Below, in pieces: positions 21,318 through 33,978 of a stretch of 64,000 nucleotides of DNA (the stretch's first letter is position 1; each line of letters begins with the position of its first letter). Source of the DNA: Haemonchus contortus. Taxonomy: Eukaryota; Nematoda; Chromadorea; Rhabditida; Trichostrongylidae. Location: assembly GCA_000469685.2 (NCBI GenBank), contig LS997563.1, positions 37,302,468-37,366,467 on the forward strand, in the 5' to 3' direction. Below the pieces are notes generated by a model. It searched no databases, had not been told where the DNA came from, and was given only the letters and a program-made list of their open reading frames with translations. The position numbers and the translations under genes were made by a program.

Positions 21318-23035
21318 TTAACCATCGTTACTCGCTTTAGTTCCATGTACCACTGGAGCATTTCGAAAACCGTTGCCTAGATATGAAAAGTACTTGTTTT
21401 CTACTTTCTCCGGATGGAAGAAAAGGAGCCCATCCCTTACTGCTGTAGCCCGCTCGAACATTAATGGATGCCACTTTAGTGGTTCTGTTTCTGGACTGCA
21501 GAGCGAGAAAGAAGAAAGAGCTTTTAATGTTAGAATGCTCCTTGAAACGGGAGGAACTTGTGTAGAAGAAACCAGCCCTCAGAAACTTCCGCTCGTCACG
21601 GGTAGTATCCTTGCATGGGGGTCCACAGCTGGTGTTACATATAGGGACATCAGGGCTCTCCAGAAACCTTTGGATGGAGCAGAGAGATTTCCCTGTTTCC
21701 TGGAGATTGCTCGCATACTGAGCCCAGCTTCATGAAGAGCCCAAATTTGAGCCTTCTCATCTGAGGAAAGCACACGACCACGAGCCATGTTGACCCTCAG
21801 GTGTGGATATGAATTTGCCACACATGTTTACCTTTACAGGTATTTCGAATGACGAAATTTCCTCTCCTCTATGTATAATTGTTTACTTTCTCAGATGACC
21901 TTATGATTATGAAACGGTACAAAAACCTATAAACTGTTCTAAAAAAGTTCAGAAAAATGCAGCTGCTACTAAAAAATGAATACCAGATTATTCGAGCCGG
22001 GGGATCAGTTCATGATGCTAGAAAAAATCCTGAATGATTGCTTTTTATGAAAAGGCAAAATTTGAGGGTTACCTTATAATTATAAAACGCACTGTACTGT
22101 TGTTTTGAGTCGTCTTTTATGCATCAATGATAGCCGTGTCGTATATTGTGAAAGAATAAAGCTCCTCACGCAACCTCGGAAAGCTTCTCTCCTTTGTCAA
22201 TAGCAATTTATGATAACGTGAAACCAGGAGTATAAGTTTGGTAATGCCTATCGCAATCTATTTAGAGCGCTTCTCATCCCTGCGTGGGAATACAGCGAAT
22301 CATTTCTTATTAGATGAATTCACGTTACTAGTTATACATAGTTTATAAGTTGGTGTGACGTTTTTGGGCTACATCGGGTGACATTTCTATATCAACTCGG
22401 AGTATCTTGAGATTGATGGTTCTCGAAATACTTTAAATGTGTCCGGAATAATTACTATTTCAACCCATCAACATTCTCATGCCGGGCTCGACTGTTTGCA
22501 CAAGACCATGGATGTGTGCTTTCTCGCAGATTTGGAATGGTTTAATTAAAGAGTCCCTCTACATGAAAGCTCGCCCAGCGCTGTAACCACTACCACCACC
22601 AAGAACCCTTACATGAGTGGTGGCACATGTTTCCTAGACAGACAGTCGTAAAAAGCCTTGCCAAGCAACATTTCAACATTCTGTTCCGACCAACAGTAGG
22701 GTGATTTCAATTGCCCATCGAGTGTAAAAATGAATTCCTGAATTTAAAATGGTGTAATAGCAATTCTGAACTTTACCAAGCTGTAATTGTATTCAAAGTC
22801 ATGGATTTCCTGCTGATATCTTATCTTTCCTCTAACAAAAGCGTGCTCAATCTGATCCCATAATCTTCTTCTCTCTCTGCAGTCTAGAAACAGAACCACT
22901 AAAATGGCATCCATTAACGTTCGAGGGATGGGTACCTTTTCTTCCATTCGGAGGAAGTAGAAAACAAGTTCTTTTCATATCTAGGCAACGGTTTTCGAAA
23001 TGCTCCAGTAGTACATGGAACTGAAGCGAGTAACG
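21318..23035. repeat. fold-back structure: about 200 bp inverted arms around a 1.3 kb loop
   Basis: Arm 21318-21520 matches the reverse complement of 22855-23035, with a 10-20 bp insertion in the left arm near 21437. Matching stretches include TGGAGCATTTCGAAAACCGT and AATGGATGCCA. The loop contains a Tc1-like fragment on the minus strand (21579-21821) and otherwise nothing recognisable. It could be a transposon with long terminal repeats, or a second inverted duplication. Confidence 0.7.
21579..21791 (-). pseudogene. Tc1-like transposase N-terminal fragment
   Basis: From the ATG at about 21788 the minus strand reads MARGRVLSSDEKAQIWALHE then AGLSMRAISRKQG, the first helix-turn-helix of nematode Tc1-type transposases. 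The match ends after about 40 residues and no catalytic DDE part follows in frame. TGACCTTATGATTATGAAACGG at 21896-21916 may be an end repeat of the same family as the remnant at 11041. Confidence 0.65.
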
Positions 23036-23040
23036 ATGGC

Positions 23041-26000
23041 ATCATGCGAGATTTCATACTTTGTTCCCGCCCGACGGTCTACCACCTCAACGTGGTGGGA
23101 GGGTGGCGTTTAGGCTTGTAGGCGTGTCCGATTTTAAAGTTCTGTTTATGTAACAATAATACTCCTGTTTCTTTCTGGTTTTTTTAGTATTTTATCACAA
23201 GCTCTAATTCAAAGCTCCGGTGCTCTTCAGTCATGCGGGGGTTTATCTTGACCGACTTGCCGCTTCGCGTTCGAAGCTGTGGTCAGGTAGACGTGCGAAG
23301 AACCAGAGGGATGGCGGCCCCCTTGCTTGAGTCCCCCTTATCCGTCCGCCCGAGGTCGCGGTTGAATTCGTTCCTCACGCGTTAAGTTGCACACAGCAAG
23401 CCCCGGTACGTTACGTCTAATGTAAGTCATCGCGTTCTGGATCAAGGACCAGGACTCGCTCGGGGAAATATCCGCCTACTAAAGGGGAGGCGTCCTGTCG
23501 CCCTGCCACATGCTCTCGTCACTACCATCAGATGACGGCTTGTATGGTCCGAAAACTCTCGCCTAAATTTCCTACTGGTCAACGGAGTTTTGAGCCTTCA
23601 TCATTTTTTTCAATTACCATCTACATATATAAACATCTCTATATAACTAATAGTTCAACGGCACGTCTGCATGTCTGAACGGCTAAGAGTAGGCCTCAGC
23701 TCCCTCTGATCCAGAATGGCTACAGCCACGATGGTGAAGACTCAGCACTGGCCCTGGCAAGGCAGTGTTTGAGACTCCAGGGGGCAAGCTCGCTAAAATA
23801 GCAATAAAACAGCCTCAGTACCCCGCACACTGGGCCCAGCCGTCTCCGGCGTCGGACGGTATGGCGACCGGTAAGAGGCGAAGAAATCTCGGGTTGCGCA
23901 GGGCGCCTTGGATTTTGGACTATGACAGCACTCCCCCCACACGACACAGAGACTGTTTCCTACTCTATACCTATAACGCGAGAACAGTCTCTTCCAATGC
24001 CGCTCTCCATGAGCTCCTCGATGCGGCCTCTCGCATTAAATATCATGTGATTGCGCTGCAAGAAACCAAGAGCAGGAGAACCGACGTGCGACGAATGAAC
24101 GATGGAACCCTCATCATTCGTGGTGAAAAGCTTCCATCGCGAAACGTCGGCGGCGTTGGTTTCGTCGTGCACCCATCTGTCGTCCATCTCGTCGATTCTC
24201 ACGAAATCCTGTCTCCTCGCTTTGCCATCCTACGCCTACGACATACGCACATGAAGACCATCTCTATCGTCAACTGCTACTCTCCACACTCAACAGCTGA
24301 CGAAGAAGAGCTCGATGCGTTTTACGACCAACTTGAGGAAATCATCCACAACGAAAAGTCCTTTTACAAATTCGTTGTTGGAGATTTCAACGCTAGGCTT
24401 GGCGAAGCACGAGAGGAGGAGTTCAGGATTGGAAGGTTCGGAATGGGGGACAGGAACGAGAACGGAAACCGTCTAGCGGGACTCCTGTCCGCGGCTCGAC
24501 TCTTCCATGGAAATTCTTTCTTCCAAAAGAAGGAACATCGCCGCTGGACATGGGAGTCTCCAAACGGTACAACTCATGCTGAACTGGACCACGTATTAAC
24601 AAACAGAAAGTGGTGCTTACTAGATGTTGGTATGGTACCATCTTTTTGCAGTGGTTCCGATCATCGACTCCTTCGCGCTAAGATCAGATTCAGTCACAAG
24701 CTGGAAAAGATCTCTCAACATCGCGCGAAAAGCTCGAAGCATGCTGTATACGACGGAGATGTTCTGAATGACGTCTTGTCCCGATATGACTGGCAGGTCC
24801 TGGATGACCCGACAGAAGACTACGACGCGCTAGTTCGGGGTCTCCTCTCCTGTGCTGAACAGGCTAAGCTTCCGCGAGTAGATACCTCCGCTCGCATTTC
24901 AGATGCGACGAAGGATCTTCTCAGAGCAAGGAGAAGCCTGAGGCTTGACCAGAACGCCACACATCTCGAAAGGCTGCAAGCGAATATCAGCTGCAGACAA
25001 GCAGTGCGGCGAGACCTTCAGCTATACAGGGAGAGGAGACTACTGGAGGCAGCCTTGAACAGAACTAGTCTGAGAAAATGTCATCGGGATCTTCAGGACC
25101 ACAGTATTCCACTTTCGTGCTTGAAGAAGGAGGACGGAACACTCACAACATCGAGACTTGAGATGGAGGAAGTTACACGGAGGTTTTACACCAAACTCTA
25201 CCGGTCCACGACACACGTGCGAAAACCTAAAATCCCCACTGGCGGAACAGCACCTCGGATCCTTCCTTCGGAGGTGAGAGTTGCGATTGCGAGCATGAAA
25301 AGGGGCACAACTCCAGGCCCCGACAAGATCTCAGCCGACCTACTCCGCGCAGGAGGCTACGAACTTCATGCGCTTCTCGCAGCACATATGACATCCTACC
25401 TCCAGAAGGAGAAGATCCCCGACCAGTGGAGGAACTCGCGGATGGTCATTCTTCACAAGAAGGGAAACCGGGATGATCTTCGCAATTACCGCCCAATAAG
25501 CTTGTTAAGTGTGCTTTACAAGCTATTCACGAAGATCATTCTGACCCGCATATCGCGAACGCTGGACGAAGCTCAACCTGTAGAGCAGGCCGGATTCCGG
25601 AAGGGATTCAGCTGCTTAGACCACATCCAAGCGGTCGCAATGGTCATCGAAGTGTGCCGAGAATTCCGAATGCCTCTTGTCCTTACCTTTGTCGACTATG
25701 AAAAAGCTTTTGACAGCGTCGAAACGAACGCGGTTCTGTCAGCGCTGGTCGATCAAGGAGTGGACCCTCCCTACATAAGAATTCTAGCTGACTGTAGCAG
25801 TCGCTGCAGCGCGACGGTGCAGCTATTCCAACGACCTCTCCCCATTCCCATAGGGAAGGGTGTGAGACAGGGCGACACTATTTCGCCGAAGCTGTTCACA
25901 GCCGCGCTGCAGTGGGTTATGAAGTCGCTCGACTGGGACGAAAAGGGCATTCGTGTGGACGGACGGTTCCTCTCAAATCTCCGTTTTGCGGACGACATCG

Positions 26001-26830
26001 TTCTCTTTTCAAGCAGCATTGCGGAAGCTGAGACTATGCTTGCTGAGCTTAATAAAGCAGGAAAGAAGGTAGGGCTGCGGATCAACCAAACAAAGACACA
26101 ATTCATGAAGAATGCTTGGGCTAACGGAGGTCAAATTAAGATTGTTGGTACAACTATCAAGGAGACCTCGCCCTACGTTTACTCGGGCACTTCATGAATA
26201 TGAACAACGACATGAGGGAAGAAGTAGTGAGACGGCAGAAAGCAGCGTTGGCAGCTTCCGGGCCTCTGAAAGAGGTCACCAACCATCTGGCTGACCCGGA
26301 ACTTCAAGCTGATCTGTTCGATTCCACAGTTCTTCCCGCGCTCTGTTACGGGTCTGAGACCTGGGTGACCAGTGCATCCACGTCAAGGGCTCTGAATACA
26401 AGTCACAGAGCACTCGAGCGATGTCTTTTGAGGTTCAACCGACTCACGCAATATCGAGCCGGACTCCACAGCTCCGATATGCGCAGAATGTCTCGACTCC
26501 GCGACCCGGTGGAATGCATAAAGAACGCAAAATTTCGGTGGGCCGGTCATATAATGAGAAGAGATGACGACAGATGGACAAGAAGAACAGTCGAGTGGGC
26601 TCCCATAGGATCTTCACGACCTAGGGGCAGGCCTGCTGCGAGATGGGGGGATGTGCTTGTCGATCACGTGAGACAGCTGCGACAGCAGCTGAACGATTCC
26701 TCACATCGCCATCTTCGTCGAATCCTGAGTCTACCGTGGATGGCGATCGCGAAAGACAGAAGCGAATGGTTTGTTGCTGGTGCTCGCACATGAGTGAAGA
26801 CGAGCCGTATAAGTATAAGTAAGTATAAGT
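23041..26830 (+). mobile_element. RTE-type non-LTR retrotransposon, nearly full length
   Basis: The element includes a GC-rich 5' untranslated part (about 23060-23700, starting near a CCACCTCAACGTGGTGGGAGGG segment), the ORF described separately, and a short 3' tail ending in (AAGTAT)-like repeats at 26808-26829. Simple-repeat 3' ends fit the RTE clade. The boundaries are approximate, and no target duplication was identified. Confidence 0.85.
23861..26793 (+). pseudogene. RTE endonuclease-reverse transcriptase ORF with a single frameshift
   Basis: The frame from ATG 23861 runs to a stop at 26197. The same protein then continues in another frame from about 26185 to 26793. Domains in order are an apurinic-type endonuclease ([30 protein letters not shown]), a reverse transcriptase ([55 protein letters not shown], catalytic FADD) and a C-terminal region with RWAGHIMRRDDDRWTRR. 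The break near 26180 is consistent with loss of one base after YVY. The upstream frame from 23765 lacks an ATG. One lesion in about 980 codons suggests recent activity. Confidence 0.93.
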
Positions 26831-26997
26831 TCCCGCAAGGAACACATTTATTCTTGCGAAAAACACATACTTAACCGTAGCTTTCTGCAATATTATAGAA
26901 ATACGGATTGGTACATATTCTGCATGCTTTGGTCCCAAGCAGAACGTCTCTTCGCCCGCGTCTTCGCATGGCTGAAAAAAGCAATTAATTTAATCAT

Positions 26998-27290
26998 GGC
27001 GAAGGTGATGTAGTGGCAAGTGGCGCACTATATCACACGCACGGTCAGAGGTTCGAATCCTGGATCGGTGCCCACCCAGGCCAACCAAGCCTTCCATCCC
27101 TCCGGGGTTGCGGAATTGGTACCAGACTCGTCTGGGAGGATAAAAGCACTGACTTGTACATCGGCTGGTCACCGCAAGTCACTGTATAGGCCACATACGC
27201 ACTCATTACGCCACTACGATTCTGAATGGAAGTCGCGTGCGGAGGCGCATCCCTCAGACGGGATTGATTAATGCCAAAAACTTTATCCTT
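26998..27290 (+). repeat. tRNA-derived SINE
   Basis: It has a tRNA-like head with an A-box-like TAGTGGCAAGTGGCGCACTA and a B box GGTTCGAATCC (27050-27060), followed by a body with CATCGGCTGGTCACCGCAAG and a conserved end GGGATTGATTAATGCCAAAA. Relatives occur at 45331-45602 (+), 45119-45325 (-), 32456-32605 (+) and 44640-44810 (-). It has no coding potential. Confidence 0.75.
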
Positions 27291-30200
27291 TTTTATTAAA
27301 ATAAACGATCATCATCTTTTCCTAGGTACCAGCCACGTTTTTGATTCCCTTATACAAATAATACGTGGTCTACAATTTGCAGATGAGTATTGTAAGCCTG
27401 ATTAATCCCTTTTTTTAACTATTCAACATATTCCATAGGAAAGAGGGGTTCACAGGTTTCGATGATATTTTAGGCTTGATCTTAATTCCGTTGCTCCAAT
27501 ACCGCCTCACATTCTCCTAGGATAACAGAAAAACGAGATCCGTGCCAAAATCCCACTGTATCTGAATCTGGCGGGAGCTCAGTCGCGTTAGTCTAGACAC
27601 GGTGAGTTCGGGTTCCGCAACGGAGAATGTAACGTTTATGTAGGTGTGGAATCGTAAATCTAGCAACATACGGTATCCTACAAATCTAGTGACTGCTGCT
27701 TCACTTGTGAGGGCGTTGAGCTGGACAAGAGGGCAGAAAATGTAGAAGAACATATCGAATTCTGTTGAGCGAATGACAGACTACCGGCAGTTGGTCCTCT
27801 TTCTACTGTTCTGACAAACAATTGAAAACAAATCCATTGTGACAGAAAATGTAGGTGGTTCCGTTCTCCACCATTAGCAACTCTCTAGAGGCATTGTAAA
27901 ATAAAATTTAGTTCAGTTGAAGTATTGCTTTATATCCTGATCAATATTATCTAGACATGTTGGCCATCCTGCTCCCAGTAAAAGCTTTGAGGCTTAGGAA
28001 TGGAGCAACTACTATGACAGGCGTTGCTGGGAAATCTGGTTTTGTTCCGCTACATTACCACTTCCAGTGATCTCAGAGAGAATTCACGGAGGGTTTTTTG
28101 GCCCGCGGCTCAAGATTTAGATTGGGAAAGTGGTATATTCAAGCAGAAATAGGGCTCATCTGAGCAATTCCATCTACTCGGAGGATTAATATAGTGACAT
28201 GGCGATGCCTCGGCAAATAGTTTGAAGGCAAATCTATTTCACAACTAGCTCTATCCTTATCGATGTGGAAGTTTAGGGAATATTCAACTCACATCAGACA
28301 TCAGAAGCGTCGTAGTCAGTGGTGCATAGTTCTTCAGTCACTCTACCTACTCTCTACTTCTTCCTTGACTTGAGACTGATGGGTTTATCAAGATCAAATT
28401 GAGGATTTGATATGGAAAACTAGTATTCATCTGATCTGAATGATAATACTGATGTTAATAACATCACTCGTCGTTACTGTGACCAGCTTTCGGACTTTCT
28501 GCTTCTAGAATTTCTCCTTAATCTTTCATGGCTCTAATGGCTTCTATGTACTGTATACATCTTCATATTCGTTATAATCGTTCCTCCATATCCTCCCTAT
28601 GTTTTCTACTATTTTTTACTGTTGTCTTACCTCACACTGGTTATATTACAGATGTACATATATGTATGGTGTCCCAATGCTCTAGAGTACTTGAACAGAG
28701 GTGGTGAGCGATTCGTCTCTGGGCCATCAAATAATCAAAGGAGGTCGACATTATTGATAATTAAGCTGGAAAAAAATTTGATAACCATGAAGTTTCTGCC
28801 AGTTCTTTGCCCATATACACCGCAAAGAGAGCATCGTGGGGAATCGAATTGGTACACTCAAACTTTCCGTTTCAATCAACGTTTAACCGAACTACGCATT
28901 CACTTCCAATGATTTTCACATCGCAGTAAAACATCTGTTCAGCAGAAAAACAAACCTTTTAAACGCCATTCTGTCCTTGGCATAATATTTTTTATAATAG
29001 GAATGGAGGATTATGGTTGAAGACTGGTTTATCCATCTTTTTCATAGTTGAAGAGCACCGCCCACTAACTATATACTTGCGAGTCAATTTGTTGACACCA
29101 TGCTGGAGCTGCCGCATTGTTGAACTCAAATCTTGTGAACAATTCCTTTCTCATAGATTCATGAACTCATTTTTAGGATAACTGATAATTGCCCAGTTCA
29201 AAGGACAATAACCAGAATGAACTCTCCAAACAAAATTCCCCCCTCCACACTTTTGCACTGACTTCATCATTATCATCACTTTATTATCATTTCATCCTCA
29301 TCACTTTTATCATTGCATTACATAACTCGCATCCCTGTAGAGGCAATAATTTAGAATACTCAGATCTCAGACGTTGATGAAAAACACTCTGCTAGAACAG
29401 GAAAGAAGGAAACAATTCCTATCCTACGCTCATTCGGCAACTCTTTCCCTACGTTTCGAATCAACCTCGCTGTTATATCGGACATCTACTTCAAAGCTTT
29501 GCATTAGAATCCATTCATTCATGATATAGGTGATCTATTTTGTCAAAGCTCATACCAGTTTTTAGAAATGGAGGCACTACAGATGGCTCATGTTCCTGGT
29601 ACCGGGTAGGAGAGCGCAGTACATAGTTGCCGTTTACTGGGCCTACCTACTACCATCCTGCTTATTCGATAGCAAATTTTAGAGCCGCCGGCCATAGTCA
29701 TTTTTCAGGTTACTCCCTTAAAGAAATTGAATTTGTTCACCCCCTGGCATGTGAGGTTTCCAGGTTTCCTGGTTCTGAAGTCCATATTCCCGCTGAACCA
29801 GGAAGGGCAGAGAAATGACAAAGAAACAAAAGTGACTGGCAAAAGCTCAGAGAATTGTAGAGTTTCGTGAAGTTTCTCTCAACAGGCGAAGTTGAATTAA
29901 GCTAGCTACGAGCTAGAGAAAGCATAAATGAGGCAATCGTCTGGAAAAAGTGGGAAACACCGAGCATCGAAGATGTGGGGTCAAGCGATTGAGAATTCTG
30001 AGGATCTTTCACACTTTTGTGGTCTTGAAGGCTTTTTAGGCTTTTTACTATAGTTCTTACAGTATTTGAAGTGATTAGTATGTGTTCCATTCGCCCTTCT
30101 GACCTAGAAGTCAGAAGCACTTCTTCCAATCAGCTGGAGCTGTCAGTCAACCGAGAAATAAGTGAGTGACACCCCAGTTCGCATAGGGAATTAAAGCGGT

Positions 30201-33200
30201 CGAGGTGTGTGTTTTGGTGAGCGCTTCTTCCACTTCCTTTCCGCCTATTTTTCTTTCTTCTGACACGCCTAACTGCTTGTCGATTGTTTTCCACTACTTG
30301 CAATACATCACTCCAACGCCTGTGTAAAATAAACGGCTCTGGAGCTCTGTGCCCATATTCACGCTCAGATTCCATTTTTCCATGTTTTTTTTCTGAAGTG
30401 CAGGTGTTTTGAGCTGTTTATCTTTGGTGGGTGAAAAGTCTGAGCTCAGTGCAATGAGATCATCCGCTTTCAGCGACAAAAAGCTAATAAGTGCGCAAAT
30501 GTTGGTGACTCTTCTCGACTTATTCCTCAAGGAGTTGTAAACGCCGCTTTGTCATTCATGGCAACCTTATCGCTTCTTCTTTGATGGCTGGAACGACCGA
30601 GCAATTTTTGCTCATCTTGAACTTCACATGACGCTCGGAATAGTTGCTCCCCTTGTCTAGTACTCTTTAGGATTGATGTGAATCATCCATACCTGGTAAT
30701 TATTCAGTTTTGTCTAGTATTGGCGACATAGTTCTAGAACCTAGTATTTATCCTATAGATGGCAGGAATGCCTTTCATCTTCGGGCATGTGGCAGCTGAC
30801 AAGAGAAAAACAAAGTCGCCTTCAAAAACAAAAATCTACCCTTCTGAGCTTTGCATTATTTCGAGTAATCTACTACATTTTCTCCCAGTTACCTAGACTA
30901 CTTGATGCCTATAGAGCCAAAGCAGAAAACACCTCCTTGGCACTTTACGAAGCTCTTACTAGGCAGTATTCAGCCGTGCGATAAAAGTTTGTTTGACAAG
31001 GTTGAGGACTCCATGTTTTCGGTAGTTCCCTTCCCCGAATAAACTCGCATTCTTGGGCCAACGCTTTGATTAGACCTTTACTTTTCACAAACTTGGAACT
31101 GGATTTGGACACACAACAACTCCGTAGATAAATAGAAGTGGGCTATGCAAGCCGCTCACAAGGATTCTCATATCCTCCCCTTCTTTCTTCGATTTCCCGA
31201 TCAAGCGTTGAAGGGCTCTATGTTCGTTAAATGCTAGATTCCAGAAGAGAGAACAAATTCGCGATCCCATGTGGTGGTTGCCCGAGATGATGTGTTTTGG
31301 CTGATTATTATGGTAGGTAAAACCGGTTCACGGTGTTCATAATTTAAAAAACAAAAACTGAAACTTTTTTTCGGAAAGGTTAGACTCAGTCAGAATTCTT
31401 TAATGATGGCGATATATATTATGAATTATAATACTTATGCAGAAAGGGTCCAAAGTTCAAAATGAACTCAAAAGTCACCCCGCTCAGTTCAGAAAGAGAT
31501 CGGCAAAGTTTCAACACGGTTGGGAGCTTCTCAACTAAATCTTCTTCAGAAAAAATTTTTACTTTGGGTTGTGAATTTGTAACCATTTAAGTACCGCATA
31601 TGTATGCACATTGTTGTTACACCACATTTAGTCCACATTTTTGTTATCCTCGGTTTTTCCTTTTCTATAGGAACATAAAAAAGCCAGAAGGATGCTATTC
31701 TGTGTCCACGGTCTTTCATTATGACGTTCATCAACCTATGCGCTCGGAGGGGAAGGACAGGAGGTTTGCAATTGCTTCACACGTTCAACCAATATTCGCT
31801 AACCGATAAGATTCAGTCGAACTCGAAATGACTGTTGTGATTGTAGGTTCAACCAGTGGGGATGAGACAGGGAAAACCTCCCATATTGAGAATAAATCAT
31901 GTGGCGGACGTACGTGAAGAAGTTTTGACTTTTGAAAGGCTATTTTTCGGAAAGGTGTTCTTTCAAATGGGAGGCGCAAAGAACCTAATGTTTTCCTTCC
32001 AGCTCTGACACGCGAGAACTCTGTATTATAGCAAAATGTTTTTTATCGAATTTCTATCACAATAATTTTATTACTTCGTCTATAGCGAGAGGGGGATTTG
32101 CTGGGCCACATCGAAATGAAGGAATGTATCTCCTTCGCCTGTAGGCTCAAGAATATCCCTCGCACAAATCGACCTCTTCGGCGTAAATAAAAATTATATT
32201 AATACGTAGCTGAGGTGAGCAGGGAGCTTCCCTACGTCATCCTTCGTCGTTGAGTAAAACATTTTAGTAATAAAAGCTGACCTCTGTTTTCTGTCGTTCA
32301 AATCACTCCCATTATTTTCATCTCAATCTTTTATGTTCGTGCTATCTTTTCAAACCGCACTCTTAGAAGCGCTCCTGCTCCTTAACCACTGCGTTTACGT
32401 GATACTACCAAGGATTACACAAGAACCGACAGCTAGTTAGCATATTTTGACCGTTATGAGTAGAAATGAGTGGAGGCGCAAGTGAAGCACAAGCGCGAAT
32501 GCGTGGTCCAGGGATCGAATCCCACATCGATATCCGCCCAAGCCTATCACGTCGAGTGCGGACGCGCATCCCAAATAGGGATTGATGACGCAATAAACTT
32601 CATTCATAATTCTGTAAGGGCAAAATGATGTAGTGAGACAGTAAGAAGGTCGAGGGGTAGTTTGGCCGCCGACACCAGCTACTTCAATGCCCCTCTCTCC
32701 TTCCACTATATTTAAACAACGAAATGTTTTGCGATTCAAACAAACCTAATTTCCCTTCTTGTCCTGGCAGATTAAAACTATTCTAGAGCCCATTATAATT
32801 TAGTCCATCTTCAGAAGGTTCAGAATCATGACAAATCGGCTTGATTGAAAGAATAGGAGTGTTAGTGATGGACACCGATCCTTTGTGGAATAGGTTAAGT
32901 CAATTTTTCATTGATGGAGGCCCTATCATCACTACCGCTATCCTTAGGCGTTCTACGAGAACAATCGGGCGAGCATAGCCTCACGATGATTTTTAGCTCA
33001 CTGTATAACTTTGACATTTGACTGTAGGGACATAAATTAACATCTCACTCTCGTCTCTTTCCCCTCCCCCCACTCTTCCCCTTTTCCCACCAAGCCTGCT
33101 TTAGTTACAGAAAATTCCGACGCCTTATCTTCGTTATTTGCAAGTTCTCACCACCACAACAATTAACTAATTTTGAAGGCATAGCTCAAAACAGTCTACC

Positions 33201-33304
33201 CTCCTCCTACGACACAAAAAAGCATGAGGTTCCGCACTAGAGATGTGTGTCTTCAACTTCTACATTCTAGTCATTACACTAGGAGGAACGACTTTGGTGA
33301 CAAG
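27291..33304. other. long gene-poor stretch
   Basis: AT-rich sequence with only short, unsupported open frames. The minus frame 27517-27753 (78 codons, with RFHTYINVTFSVAEPELTVS) reads like an exon but has no convincing splice context. The frames 29902-30129 and 30130-30375 (-) are adjacent but unrelated to anything I know. One SINE fragment lies at 32456-32605. Confidence 0.4.
32456..32605 (+). repeat. truncated tRNA-derived SINE
   Basis: It carries a B-box-like GGATCGAATCCCAC (32513-32526), the following GATATCCGCCCAAGCC and the conserved end CAAATAGGGATTGATGACGC. The middle of the body is deleted relative to 26998-27290. Confidence 0.6.
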
Positions 33305-33306
33305 TA

Positions 33307-33837
33307 TTGGGCTGTAACATAAGTTCGTAGAGTTTTGCGTTAGAGTTATTTTGCAACGATTTGTTTTGTTTTTCAGCAAAGTGTATACATTCATTCAAAA
33401 GAGCTTTTTCTCCTCTACATATCTGTTTAATCTGTTTTTTTTGGGGAGTTTAATTGTTCGTCTTTTTTCTGGCTCAGAAATGGAATATCTAGGAGGAAAA
33501 AATCAGCATTTTCGACATCTGCTTTTCTTGCCGAAACAGCTCGGGACATATGCGGTGTGTACAGGGAAGGTGTCTTACATAGGTGTGTCTACTGCACAAA
33601 AATGGTTCGCAAAGCTTGAAATAGGCGACTTTGAACTTGAGACACGCCTCGAAGCGGACGACCTGCAGAATTCGACCAAGAGCGTCTGAAGGCACTATTG
33701 AAGGAAGATGGTCGCCAAACAATTCGTGTATTGGCTGATCATTACAATAACTTATTTAATAGTTTATCATTGCAACTATTGCTTTTTGTTCAATGAAATC
33801 TTTGTGAAAAACTCTACAAACTTATGTTACAACCTAA
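33307..33837 (+). mobile_element. internally deleted mariner element
   Basis: Terminal repeats TTGGGCTGTAACATAAGTTC (33307-) and its inverted counterpart ending GTTACAACCTAA (33837) are flanked by TA at 33305-33306 and 33838-33839. At 531 bp it keeps only the N-terminal transposase region: KVSYIGVSTAQKWFAKLEIG and, in the next frame, RPAEFDQERLKALLKEDGRQ, the mariner helix-turn-helix. The catalytic domain is gone. The same TIR family bounds 47099-47980. Confidence 0.88.
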
Positions 33838-33978
33838 TAATAAACGTTCCAGCATTTCCTTTCTCTTCGGTCTCAATTCCGCCATCAAGCTATTTTCGTC
33901 GCTGAAAGGCTACTGCGTATCCACTTTCTATTAGACATAAAGAGCCTTCTTCTAGAGATGGATTCATAAACTACAACG

